Assembly (NCBI GenBank): GCA_963769845.1
Contig: CAVYNL010000016.1
Location: forward strand, 62,001-126,000
From: JBGQMW01 sp963769845
GTDB lineage: Archaea > Thermoproteota > Bathyarchaeia > Bathyarchaeales > Bathycorpusculaceae
Direction: 5' to 3'
Length of the DNA: 64,000 nt
The position numbers and the translations under genes are program-made. Positions 34,154-41,760 of the stretch are shown here, piece after piece. The notes beneath the pieces are model-generated. The model ran no database searches, had not been told where the DNA came from, and saw only the letters and a program-made list of their open reading frames with translations. Each line of letters opens with the position of its first letter. Within the stretch, counting starts at the first letter, position 1.

Positions 34154-35398
34154 TTAAACTTCCTTAGACGTAGTGTCAAAAACTTTCAGCGCCACAACAG
34201 CTGACAATGGTATGGCGCCTACTGCAAGCAGCAGGAACGGTGTTAGCGGTGAGACGTACTGGTAAAGAGCTCCTATCACCAGCTGGGCGATTGCTTGGCT
34301 AATGTACATGAAGAATTGACCGCAGCCGATCACTTTTCCCCTCAGTTCTTTCGGAGTCAAGTCTCCTATGAGCGAGTTGTAACTGCTTCCCTGAAGCATC
34401 TGCCCCATTCCGAACAGGAAAAAGGACAGGAGCAGCATCTGAAAGTTAGCGTTGATGAATATGACCATCGCAGGCACGTAGAGAACAAAGCCTAGGATCA
34501 GGAAACGTCTGCGGCCAGAAACGTCCATTCTGAACCCTGCCAGAATAGCTGGAATCGAAATGCTTAGGTACATGAAGGCCATCGCGATTCCGTACTGTAC
34601 AGTGTCGAGATGTAGCGAGGATGTTGCATAGACGACGAAGTAGGTCTGGCATCCTGCAACGAGGCTGGTTATGCCTGAATAAGCCACGAACAAGTAGAAG
34701 ACTGAACTGGGAACTCTGTTCCACACCCGCCAGCTTTCCTTCACAGACCTCGGGTATTCTCGAATGGCCGCAAGAAAGTTTGGAAAACCTCCAACTTTGT
34801 TGGATACGAGCGTCTCCTTAAGCTTGAGCCTCAGCGTTGCAGCTGCAAGGTAAGTGACCAACGCGATCGCGTAGGCTATCCTCATGCCCCTGTCCAGTTG
34901 GAACGCACTGATTAGGAACAATGCTATGATCGGCGCGGGCAGCGAGACAAGGTTACTTACCACTGCTTGGATGGTGAAGCTCGCTCCTCGCTTCTCAGGA
35001 GCCACGGAGTCAAGCATGATCGCGAACAATGCTGGCTGGTAAAGAAGAAAAAAATTCTGGATCATCAAGCCGAAAACCACGAATTGCCATGAAGGTGCGA
35101 ACACCAGGAAAAGGTAGGACAACGCTACGCCGTATGTCATCGTTACCACCAAGCTTCTTCTTCCATCTTTGTCCGCAAGGTAGCCGCCTGGGAATTGGAC
35201 AAGAGCCAACGCGATTGTCGCTGCAAAGCCTATTACACCCAGCAGAAAATCGTTGGCTCCCAAATTCTTGTAGAACAAGCCTGAATACGTTCCTGGAATT
35301 GGGCCCGTGAAGCTCATGAGAATCCATGATATGATCAATATCAGAAAATTGCCGCTGATGAACGCGTAGCGACTGCGGAAACTGGAGAGAGACTTCAT
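34154..35398 (-). CDS. Major facilitator superfamily transporter
   Basis: A 414-residue membrane protein with 12 predicted helices. The MFS loop 2-3 motif appears as GGYLADKDGRRSL, and a second-half version as GFRMDVSGRRRFL. The central loop is long and basic. Substrate unknown; general drug or sugar efflux type. It is divergent from the CDF transporter gene, with TATA-like CTTATATTTC at about 35422-35432 on its strand. Confidence 0.88.
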   Translation of the reverse strand: MKSLSSFRSRYAFISGNFLILIISWILMSFTGPIPGTYSGLFYKNLGANDFLLGVIGFAATIALALVQFPGGYLADKDGRRSLVVTMTYGVALSYLFLVFAPSWQFVVFGLMIQNFFLLYQPALFAIMLDSVAPEKRGASFTIQAVVSNLVSLPAPIIALFLISAFQLDRGMRIAYAIALVTYLAAATLRLKLKETLVSNKVGGFPNFLAAIREYPRSVKESWRVWNRVPSSVFYLFVAYSGITSLVAGCQTYFVVYATSSLHLDTVQYGIAMAFMYLSISIPAILAGFRMDVSGRRRFLILGFVLYVPAMVIFINANFQMLLLSFFLFGMGQMLQGSSYNSLIGDLTPKELRGKVIGCGQFFMYISQAIAQLVIGALYQYVSPLTPFLLLAVGAIPLSAVVALKVFDTTSKEV

Positions 35399-35421
35399 TG
35401 CTCAGATGCCATTGAAACACA

Positions 35422-35432
35422 GAAATATAAGG
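35422..35432 (-). promoter_or_regulatory. TATA box of the MFS transporter gene
   Basis: CCTTATATTTC on the minus strand, 24 bases upstream of the ATG at 35398, implying a leaderless or nearly leaderless transcript. Confidence 0.5.
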
Positions 35433-35483
35433 CAATGGATGAAGGGGGCAGGTTTGACCCCATAATTCTTAAATCTCCGCAAT

Positions 35484-36875
35484 TTGAGTATAACCCCGAG
35501 CAGTGCTAGATACCAATTGGAAAGCGCCTACAAGCTTAGAACGCTTAAACGCTCCGCGATAGCCATAGCAAGCGTCGTTCTCGTTGAAACAACCTTGGGC
35601 CTGACCGTGAACAGCCTCGCAATCATCAGCGACGGCCTGCACGCCCTGCTTGACGCCCTGACCATGATAATTCTTTTTGTGGCGACGCGAGAGTCACTTA
35701 AACCTCCAGACGAGGAGCACATGTACGGTCATGAGAAATTCGAATCTGTCGGCGGTCTCGTCGGAGGACTCGCCCTCATAATCGTGGCACTGATCATCCT
35801 CTACGAAGCCGTGTTGAAAATACTTCATGGACAGAACATCAACGAGGGGCTCGAGTACGTCGGTTTCATCGCCATCGGCTTCACGTTCTGCATAGACTTC
35901 TTCAGAGTCGGAACCCTGATGAGGTCTCGAAGAAGCGAGAGCACAACCATGAAGGCAGGCTTCTACCACGCACTCGCAGACCTCAGCTCCACGATCATAG
36001 CCTTCATGGGTTTCGGACTGACAACACTAGGGTTCTACTACGGAGACTCCATAGCTTCAATGGTTCTCGGAACACTGCTGACCTACCTAAGCGTCAAACT
36101 TGTCTGGAGTAGTGCAATGGAGCTTACCGATACGATATCCAAGGACGTTGCAGAGCAAGTAAGGAAGATGATAGTCGAAACGAAAGGCGTCTGCAAACTC
36201 GACGCCCTCAAGATCAGGAAAGCAGGAGAAAAAGCATACGTTAGAGCAAGTATAGAGGTCCCAGACTATCTTACTCATGAGGAAGCCCACGACTTGGCCT
36301 CCAAGGTCGAGGCCAACATAAGAAACGTGCTAGGAAACTCTGAAATCGCTATCCACACTGAGCCCTGCAAGTCAGAAATGCCCACCGAAAAGCTCGTCGA
36401 AAAACTGGCAGCCGAAGTCGAAGGCGTGAGACAAGTTCACGAGATCAGCACGGTGCACGCAGATGGCAAACTGTACATCACGCTGCATGCGGATGTAGAT
36501 GCGAAGGCAACTGTTGAAAAAGCTCACGAAATCGCTGAGCGTATCGAAAACAAGATAGAAGAACAGATGAAAGAAGTCGAAGACGTAGCTGTCCACGTAG
36601 AACCCTTCAGCCCGAGGAAAAGAAAAGGCACGATGGTGAACGAAGAAGAAATCAGGAGCTTGCTCTACAAAATGGCAGAAGCCTACCAGGGCGCTTTCAG
36701 AATCAAAGGTATAGTCACATATGTTGCAGGCAAGAAACGCTACATAAACATCGACTGCAGCTGCACCAGGCAACTGTCGCTCGAAGAATCGCACGAAATA
36801 GCCTCGCAAATCGAGGAGCACTTGAGAGAGCATTTCGAGGAAACCACAATCACCGTTCACATGGAACCACGCTAA
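35484..36875 (+). CDS. Cation diffusion facilitator transporter with three C-terminal dimerisation-like domains
   Basis: A 463-residue Zn/Fe/Mn-type exporter. The membrane part has the metal-site motifs ISDGLHALLDALT and FYHALADLSS. Instead of a single cytoplasmic domain, three similar ~80-residue units follow, each with a GVxxLxxxxI strand, an EAHxLAxxxE helix and an H-x-E-P end: IAIHTEPC, VAVHVEPF, and TITVHMEP. Triple repeats are unusual. The start is TTG 35484 or TTG 35517; a TATA-like TTCTTAAATC at 35466-35475 favours the later one. Confidence 0.88.
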   Translation: MSITPSSARYQLESAYKLRTLKRSAIAIASVVLVETTLGLTVNSLAIISDGLHALLDALTMIILFVATRESLKPPDEEHMYGHEKFESVGGLVGGLALIIVALIILYEAVLKILHGQNINEGLEYVGFIAIGFTFCIDFFRVGTLMRSRRSESTTMKAGFYHALADLSSTIIAFMGFGLTTLGFYYGDSIASMVLGTLLTYLSVKLVWSSAMELTDTISKDVAEQVRKMIVETKGVCKLDALKIRKAGEKAYVRASIEVPDYLTHEEAHDLASKVEANIRNVLGNSEIAIHTEPCKSEMPTEKLVEKLAAEVEGVRQVHEISTVHADGKLYITLHADVDAKATVEKAHEIAERIENKIEEQMKEVEDVAVHVEPFSPRKRKGTMVNEEEIRSLLYKMAEAYQGAFRIKGIVTYVAGKKRYINIDCSCTRQLSLEESHEIASQIEEHLREHFEETTITVHMEPR

Positions 36876-36940
36876 GCATCCTAAAACACTGACGAAACCC
36901 CAGTTTGACGTTGACGCAAAAACAGGGGAGAGGAGAGGGC

Positions 36941-38866
36941 CTAGTCTAGACTGACCTCTTTCAGGAAGGCCAGGTCGACTAGGCTGTTCAGCTTTATCTT
37001 TCCTTGTGAAATCGTGTAAAGCACGTCGCCGATGTACAATGCCCTGCTTATCAACAGTTTGTCCGTTGGCAGTCCTGTGCTCTCCGCGTGACTTACTGTG
37101 CCTCTCAGCATGAGTCCGTCGGTCAGAGTAATGTTGTAGACGTATGCTCCCTGCCAGACAGGTGTCCCGTAAGCCCATGAAGGTACGTCTCCGTAGGGGT
37201 ACTGGCTCTGGTCAACCTTTGCCACCGTGACAGGAATCACCAGTAGGTCCTTTTCTTCGTCGAACAGGAATGCCTTGGGGTCAGTGAGAACTGGCGAGTC
37301 TGTGCCCCTGTCGCCGATAATGACGTTCGACATCTGCACCGGGTTGCTGACGTTAGTAACATCGAAGATGGAGACTTTGATGCCTTGATACCACGCAAAG
37401 TTTCCGTTTTCCGCCTCTGTCGTCTCTTTGCCCACGCCGATCAGGTGATTTTCGTCGTACGGGTGCAGATAGTCCGAGTATCCTGGTATTTCCAGTCTGC
37501 CTAGAACTGTCGGAGCCGTCGGGTCTGTGAGGTTGATGACGAACAACGGGTCAGTCTTCTGGAAGGTCACAAGATAGCACCTGTCTCCCATGAACCTTGC
37601 CGAGTGGAAGTTCTCTCCGACTCCGATGTTCTCTAGTCTACCGATGATGCTGAGGTTCATGTCCAGCACGTACAGGTTGCTGCGCTGAACGTATGGCTCG
37701 TATGTGCTGTTGAGCGTTCCTCCTGTCCATGAGGTTGTCGCTATTCTGAAGTAGTCGCCATATTCATCCATTGAGAACTGGTTCAGCTCCTGTCCGGACA
37801 CTTTTCCTTGCGCCATGATTGTTAGGTTGTTGTCTTGCATGTGGACACGGTAGATCGATGTTTCCCCAGATGTTTCGCGGAAGGTTACGTAGATGTTGCT
37901 TGATGAAACGTACATGTTGCTCGTTGCACCGACCATGATCGATGTGTGTGTGGGCTCTTCTGAAGCGTCCTGCATGTTCATGGCCACAAATGTTGTGAAT
38001 GAGAAGTAGTCGTCAGACACGTTGGAGTAGTGGATTTCTGGCGCTGGAATTTCCTTAACGCCTTCGCCCGAATAGACTTTGGGAAGGACGACCGTGTCGT
38101 ACAGAACATACGCTGGCTGACTTGTTACGAAGTAGACGTACTTGCCGATCATTCGTGAGTTGAAATAGTCGCCTGTCATGGTGAAATTTCTCAGGAGACT
38201 TGGTTTCGCCTTGTCTGACACGTTGTACAACGATACGTAAGTTCTTGACTCAACAACTTGGGTCCAGAAGTACGGCATCACGCGAGACATGCTGTAATTG
38301 GATCCCAAGATGGCGAGTCTGTCACCGTTAACAAAGATTCCAGCCGGAGTGAAGTCTTCGCACACTATCCTTGAAACTATTCCTGCATCTTCTTGCGCAG
38401 CTTTCACGATGAAAACAGTGTTTCCCGAAACAACGTAGATGTAGGCTCCATCATTCTTCACAATGTCTGCCTCGTCGACTCCTGCAACTTGAATGTTTGT
38501 GCTCGAGTGTCCAGAGGTCGACTCGGGTGCAGGCACTGCTATGTTATACTGAGAATTGCCGCCGCGAGTCTGAGTGCTGCCAAAGAAGAATCCGTTGGCA
38601 CCGCTTGGGATACTCGGAAGCCAAATACGAATGCTGTCTAGCGGGCCGTAGTACGGAGTGGATCCGCTTTGACTCTTCGAGTTAGACGTCAAGAAACTCT
38701 TCAACTCAGCATCAGACGAGAAAGTCTTGAGGAATGAAGACTGAATAGGAGGCAATGAGATTTGCGGTATGAATCCCAAGTTGTAGCACACCGAACCCAA
38801 TATCACGGCCAACAGAACTGCAACGACCGCGTATACTTGCACACGTTTTCTAATCTCTTTCTGCAT
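36941..38866 (-). CDS. Secreted or membrane-anchored beta-propeller protein
   Basis: A 641-residue protein of the archaeal beta-propeller domain family (the C-terminal propeller type). An N-terminal membrane anchor, VYAVVAVLLAVILGSVCYNLGF, is followed by a Ser/Gly-rich stretch and repeated propeller blades such as VAGVDEADIVKNDGAYIYVVSGNTVF and DRCYLVTFQKTDPLFVINLTDPTAPTVLG. Many N-glycosylation sequons fit an extracellular location. Function is unknown. The gene starts about 35 bases from a TATA box that has a 19-base palindrome immediately upstream, and lies downstream of the membrane HTH regulator gene. Confidence 0.88.
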   Translation of the reverse strand: MQKEIRKRVQVYAVVAVLLAVILGSVCYNLGFIPQISLPPIQSSFLKTFSSDAELKSFLTSNSKSQSGSTPYYGPLDSIRIWLPSIPSGANGFFFGSTQTRGGNSQYNIAVPAPESTSGHSSTNIQVAGVDEADIVKNDGAYIYVVSGNTVFIVKAAQEDAGIVSRIVCEDFTPAGIFVNGDRLAILGSNYSMSRVMPYFWTQVVESRTYVSLYNVSDKAKPSLLRNFTMTGDYFNSRMIGKYVYFVTSQPAYVLYDTVVLPKVYSGEGVKEIPAPEIHYSNVSDDYFSFTTFVAMNMQDASEEPTHTSIMVGATSNMYVSSSNIYVTFRETSGETSIYRVHMQDNNLTIMAQGKVSGQELNQFSMDEYGDYFRIATTSWTGGTLNSTYEPYVQRSNLYVLDMNLSIIGRLENIGVGENFHSARFMGDRCYLVTFQKTDPLFVINLTDPTAPTVLGRLEIPGYSDYLHPYDENHLIGVGKETTEAENGNFAWYQGIKVSIFDVTNVSNPVQMSNVIIGDRGTDSPVLTDPKAFLFDEEKDLLVIPVTVAKVDQSQYPYGDVPSWAYGTPVWQGAYVYNITLTDGLMLRGTVSHAESTGLPTDKLLISRALYIGDVLYTISQGKIKLNSLVDLAFLKEVSLD

Positions 38867-38900
38867 TTAGCATCACTACCTTCACATTATCGCACTGAAG

Positions 38901-38910
38901 CATTTTATCC
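38901..38910 (-). promoter_or_regulatory. TATA box of the beta-propeller gene
   Basis: GGATAAAATG on the minus strand, 34 bases upstream of the ATG at 38866. Confidence 0.6.
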
Positions 38911-38916
38911 TAAGCA

Positions 38917-38935
38917 TTGGAACAGGCTGTTCCAA
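38917..38935. promoter_or_regulatory. Perfect inverted repeat TTGGAACA-GGC-TGTTCCAA, likely operator
   Basis: An 8-base perfect inverted repeat with a 3-base spacer, ending seven bases upstream of the propeller gene's TATA box. A related 13-mer (CTARAGGTTGGAA) occurs both here (plus 38930-38942) and before the regulator gene (39432-39444). The position suits binding by a winged-helix dimer. It is unlikely to be a terminator because no U-tract follows. Confidence 0.6.
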
Positions 38936-38938
38936 CCT

Positions 38939-39367
38939 CTAGTACGGTCTCTGGGACCATACTCGTGCTGCCTCGTACCAGAAAATGGCTGAAACGATGG
39001 CTCCGAACATGAGGATGAAGAGGTTCTCGCGGCTAAAACTCTGCATCAGTATCAATAGGTAGATTCCGTAGAACGTTGTGGAAAAAACCGCGTAGAAGAA
39101 ATATCTTGGGAAAAGAAGCTTTCCCAGCTTCACAAAATGGCGGAGCACGCCAATTTTCACTTCGCTGGTCAAAGAGTAGTCGCCGCCAACGTCCTCCTTC
39201 TTAACGAGCCCCAGATTTCGTAGCTGTTCAAGGTGATGCTGAGCCACGCTTGGACTGCTGAAATGCAAGGCTCTCTGTACTTCACGCACACTCATCGGAC
39301 GGCCATTCTTCAACAGCAGCCAGTAGACCTTCCAGTCCTTCCCCCGAAGCGCATACTCAAGCCTCAT
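38939..39367 (-). CDS. Membrane-anchored winged-helix regulator
   Basis: A 142-residue protein. The N-terminal half is a winged helix (WKVYWLLLKNGRPMSVREVQRALHFSSPSVAQHHLEQLRNLGLV, then wing KKEDVGGDYSLT), close to ArsR/HTH_24 regulators. The C-terminal half has two membrane helices (YFFYAVFSTTFYGIYLLILM and LFILMFGAIVSAIFWYEA). ATG 39367 is preferred over a TTG at 39385 because TGAGG lies five bases upstream. It sits upstream of, and in line with, the propeller gene and shares a 13-base motif with its promoter. Confidence 0.8.
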   Translation of the reverse strand: MRLEYALRGKDWKVYWLLLKNGRPMSVREVQRALHFSSPSVAQHHLEQLRNLGLVKKEDVGGDYSLTSEVKIGVLRHFVKLGKLLFPRYFFYAVFSTTFYGIYLLILMQSFSRENLFILMFGAIVSAIFWYEAARVWSQRPY

Positions 39368-39423
39368 CTCATCCTCAGCGATCAAAGACAGGCAAGCCTC
39401 TTAACTCAATAATGAACATGGAC

Positions 39424-39444
39424 ACATATAATTCCAACCTTTAG
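39424..39444 (-). promoter_or_regulatory. Promoter of the membrane HTH regulator with GGTTGGAA half-site
   Basis: AATTATATG is the TATA box, and CTAAAGGTTGGAA overlaps its upstream edge. The 13-mer differs by one base from the one overlapping the propeller-gene palindrome, suggesting autoregulation by the same protein. Confidence 0.5.
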
Positions 39445-40058
39445 AACACACGTACTTTTCCTGTTGGACTGACCTGACTCTGGCCGTCGGCTGGCGAGCG
39501 CAAGGCCTCTGCGATAATGCGTGCAACGTCCTTCGCAGGCTTGTTCGCATCCAGCACTCTCCATCCGCCTGCGAATGCAAGAGACAGTGCCTTCAGTCTG
39601 ACGCGCTTCAACTCTGCCAGATTCTCAAACATCTCCACCTTTCGTCGCGCCTGCCTGATTCTCCTCTCAGCCTCTTCAGGCGAAACATCCAAGAAAAACA
39701 TGAAATCCGAGGTCGGAACAACCAAAGCGAAGAAACGATAGGCAACTGCATGCAATGGGGGAGGCAGATAAGCCGTTCCCATCAGATACCGCACAAACAC
39801 CACATAGTCGTAGTCACGCCAGGAAAACAGCATGACCGACCTCAAGACATCAAGCATGTAGAACAAGGCCGAGGCAAAATGAGCGCTCTTACCCCTAAGA
39901 TACAGGAACTGTTTGGCCTTAGTGCCGAAAAGGTTATCCCCAGCCGGGTGAACTCGGAGAAAAACGCTTTTCCCAGCATCCTGCAAAGACTCAACTAGAA
40001 TCTTTGCTTGAGTGTCTTTTCCAGATGCGTCAAGTCCGTCTATAATCACGAGCACCAA
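39441..40058 (-). CDS. Thymidylate kinase-like P-loop kinase
   Basis: A 205-residue P-loop kinase. The Walker A is IDGLDASGKDTQAK as in thymidylate kinases. The motif normally written DRY reads VRYLMGTAYLP, so its leading Asp is Val. A basic segment RRIRQARRK resembles the LID region. It is four bases from the end of the lipid-kinase-like gene and in the same operon as UbiA, which leaves open phosphorylation of a lipid or other non-nucleotide substrate. dTMP kinase is the default assignment. Confidence 0.75.
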   Translation of the reverse strand: MVLVIIDGLDASGKDTQAKILVESLQDAGKSVFLRVHPAGDNLFGTKAKQFLYLRGKSAHFASALFYMLDVLRSVMLFSWRDYDYVVFVRYLMGTAYLPPPLHAVAYRFFALVVPTSDFMFFLDVSPEEAERRIRQARRKVEMFENLAELKRVRLKALSLAFAGGWRVLDANKPAKDVARIIAEALRSPADGQSQVSPTGKVRVF

Positions 40059-40062
40059 CCGT

Positions 40063-40773
40063 TCATGTGCCTCCGCTGTACAGTAAAAACACGAGAACGC
40101 TGAAAACAGGCACAGTTACATTGTCAAAACCGATGGGCGAAAGGCCCTCGACGAACATGGCGACGATAGCAGCCGCGAGAGACGCAACAATCTTCTCAAC
40201 CAGCGAAAATGAGTAGAAGAACGAGAAGAAAACCATGCCCACCGCAAGACTGGCAAAGCTGACCAGAAACATCGCAGCTGACCCTTCAATGCTTTTCGGA
40301 GCAACAAGATTGTACTTCCGTTTGCCGAACTTTTCACCTACAATCGAAGCTGCAGCGTCACCGTAAGCCATAGGCAAAATCCCCACGGCAATCACATAAG
40401 CCCTCGACGGAAACAGGAAAGCTAAACACGTGTACGAAACAGCGTAGAACACAAGCCCCAGATGATGGCCTTCCTCAGTTATGTCCGAAAGCCCCTGCAT
40501 CCTTGTGATGACGCTCTTGAATGGAGAGTAAGGCGACGCCAAAAAAGTCAAGAATATGAAGGGCGTGGCTACGAGCCCAGGAAAAAAGCTAATCGTGAAG
40601 AACGGGATCACGAAAGGCAGGTTCCCGATCATGATGTGCAGAAACTTGCGAGAAGTCTTGCGTGAAACATGCGCCACCTTCTCGAACCTGCCTGAGACAA
40701 GAATCACTATTACCACGTAAACGTAGCATAGAAGCATCAGAGCGATGTTCCACAGGAGTTCTGCGATTGGCAT
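40063..40773 (-). CDS. CTP-dependent lipid kinase-like membrane protein (dolichol/phytol kinase family)
   Basis: A 236-residue multispanning protein of the SEC59/VTE5 kinase and CdsA-like group. The conserved cytosolic loop reads MAYGDAAASIVGEKFGKRKYN followed by KSIEGSAAMF, and RKFLHIMIGN matches the N-terminal RK.xH motif of the family. Family members phosphorylate polyprenols with CTP. It lies four bases from UbiA, which suggests a polyprenyl-alcohol or polyprenyl-phosphate salvage step for lipid synthesis. Confidence 0.82.
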   Translation of the reverse strand: MPIAELLWNIALMLLCYVYVVIVILVSGRFEKVAHVSRKTSRKFLHIMIGNLPFVIPFFTISFFPGLVATPFIFLTFLASPYSPFKSVITRMQGLSDITEEGHHLGLVFYAVSYTCLAFLFPSRAYVIAVGILPMAYGDAAASIVGEKFGKRKYNLVAPKSIEGSAAMFLVSFASLAVGMVFFSFFYSFSLVEKIVASLAAAIVAMFVEGLSPIGFDNVTVPVFSVLVFLLYSGGT

Positions 40774-40777
40774 GAAC

Positions 40778-41635
40778 TCACCTTAACGTGCCCAAAACAA
40801 ACGCTAACAGTCCAAACATGAACCATAATAGCACAATCTTCTTGACTCTTCTCGCGTTGTCCCTAGAATAGTCTCTCAGAAGCATGACCGAAGACACGAT
40901 GAGCCCAACGTCAGTCACGACGACAGGCGGAACGAACCATAATGAAACTAGGTTCAAAAACCAGGGTAACGGGCTCAAAACAACTGCAGCAACGTAGAAG
41001 CCCACAGCAGCGACAGCAGCGATTCTTTCGCTGAATCGTACAGCCAGAGTCTTCACACCATGTGCACTATCGCCTGCAACATCCACGATCCCCTTCGTAA
41101 CCTCCCTGCCCGTGTTAGAAAGAAAAGCCATAGAAGCAAACAACAGAACGTTCAACTCAACCCTTTGAGTAGCGGCCACGCTTCCGTAGATGAACGGAAT
41201 CGTCACGCAGAGGCTTACGAGGAAGTTGCCAGGCAGACCGCTCCGCTTGCCAACAGTCGTGTACAAGACAAAAACCGCCCAGGCAACTATCGCCGTGAAC
41301 AAGCAGAAGACATTCGAAAAGTACGCTGCTGCAAAACCTACAACCGTAAGGCCCAAGGCGAAGACCAGCGCGGCTTCAGGCTTAATTAATCCGCTGGGAA
41401 TCGGGCGGTGGCGCTCGTTGACAGCGTCAATCTGCCTGTCGTAGTAATCGTTTATCGCCATTGAGGCAGCAGTCAACGTGAAGCCCGTCACAAAACCGTA
41501 AACCAAATTCCAACCCAAAACCGATTGGCCGTAGCCTCTGACGAGCACGGCGCCAACGATAACCGCGAAGCCCATCATTAAACAGTTGATAGGACGCATC
41601 AAACGCACGTAGGCGCCAAGCTTACGCATAAACAC
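40778..41635 (-). CDS. UbiA prenyltransferase, probable (S)-2,3-di-O-geranylgeranylglyceryl phosphate synthase
   Basis: Attaches the second geranylgeranyl chain to geranylgeranylglyceryl phosphate. The 285-residue membrane protein has the first Asp-rich motif NDYYDRQIDAVNERHRPIPSG, typical of the archaeal ether-lipid branch, and a second motif in DVAGDSAHGVKTLAV. It is the first gene of a three-gene minus-strand operon with two kinase-like genes. Its probable substrate is produced by the GGGP synthase at the left edge of the window. Confidence 0.9.
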   Translation of the reverse strand: MFMRKLGAYVRLMRPINCLMMGFAVIVGAVLVRGYGQSVLGWNLVYGFVTGFTLTAASMAINDYYDRQIDAVNERHRPIPSGLIKPEAALVFALGLTVVGFAAAYFSNVFCLFTAIVAWAVFVLYTTVGKRSGLPGNFLVSLCVTIPFIYGSVAATQRVELNVLLFASMAFLSNTGREVTKGIVDVAGDSAHGVKTLAVRFSERIAAVAAVGFYVAAVVLSPLPWFLNLVSLWFVPPVVVTDVGLIVSSVMLLRDYSRDNARRVKKIVLLWFMFGLLAFVLGTLR

Positions 41636-41706
41636 TCAAACCTTGAAACTGCTCATAAGGCTTTCATCTGAGTGGATAATAAGAATTTTTGTGCAAACCT
41701 AGAAAG

Positions 41707-41714
41707 TTTAATAC
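41707..41714 (+). promoter_or_regulatory. TATA box of the NDP-sugar pyrophosphorylase gene
   Basis: TTTAATAC, preceded by a purine-rich BRE-like AGAAAG, lies 47 bases upstream of the TTG start at 41761. Confidence 0.5.
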
Positions 41715-41760
41715 GCTTTAGCGCAAATAATTCACTTCGGAGTACGCTGGTGATTGCCGC

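Noticed and set aside
35441..35460. GGGGGCAGGTTTGACCCC hairpin between the MFS and CDF genes
   Set aside because: Only a four-base stem with a ten-base loop; no duplicate elsewhere in the window, so chance is likely.
36372..37178. 268-codon minus-strand frame
   Set aside because: Overlaps the CDF transporter on the opposite strand and the end of the propeller gene; no recognisable domain.
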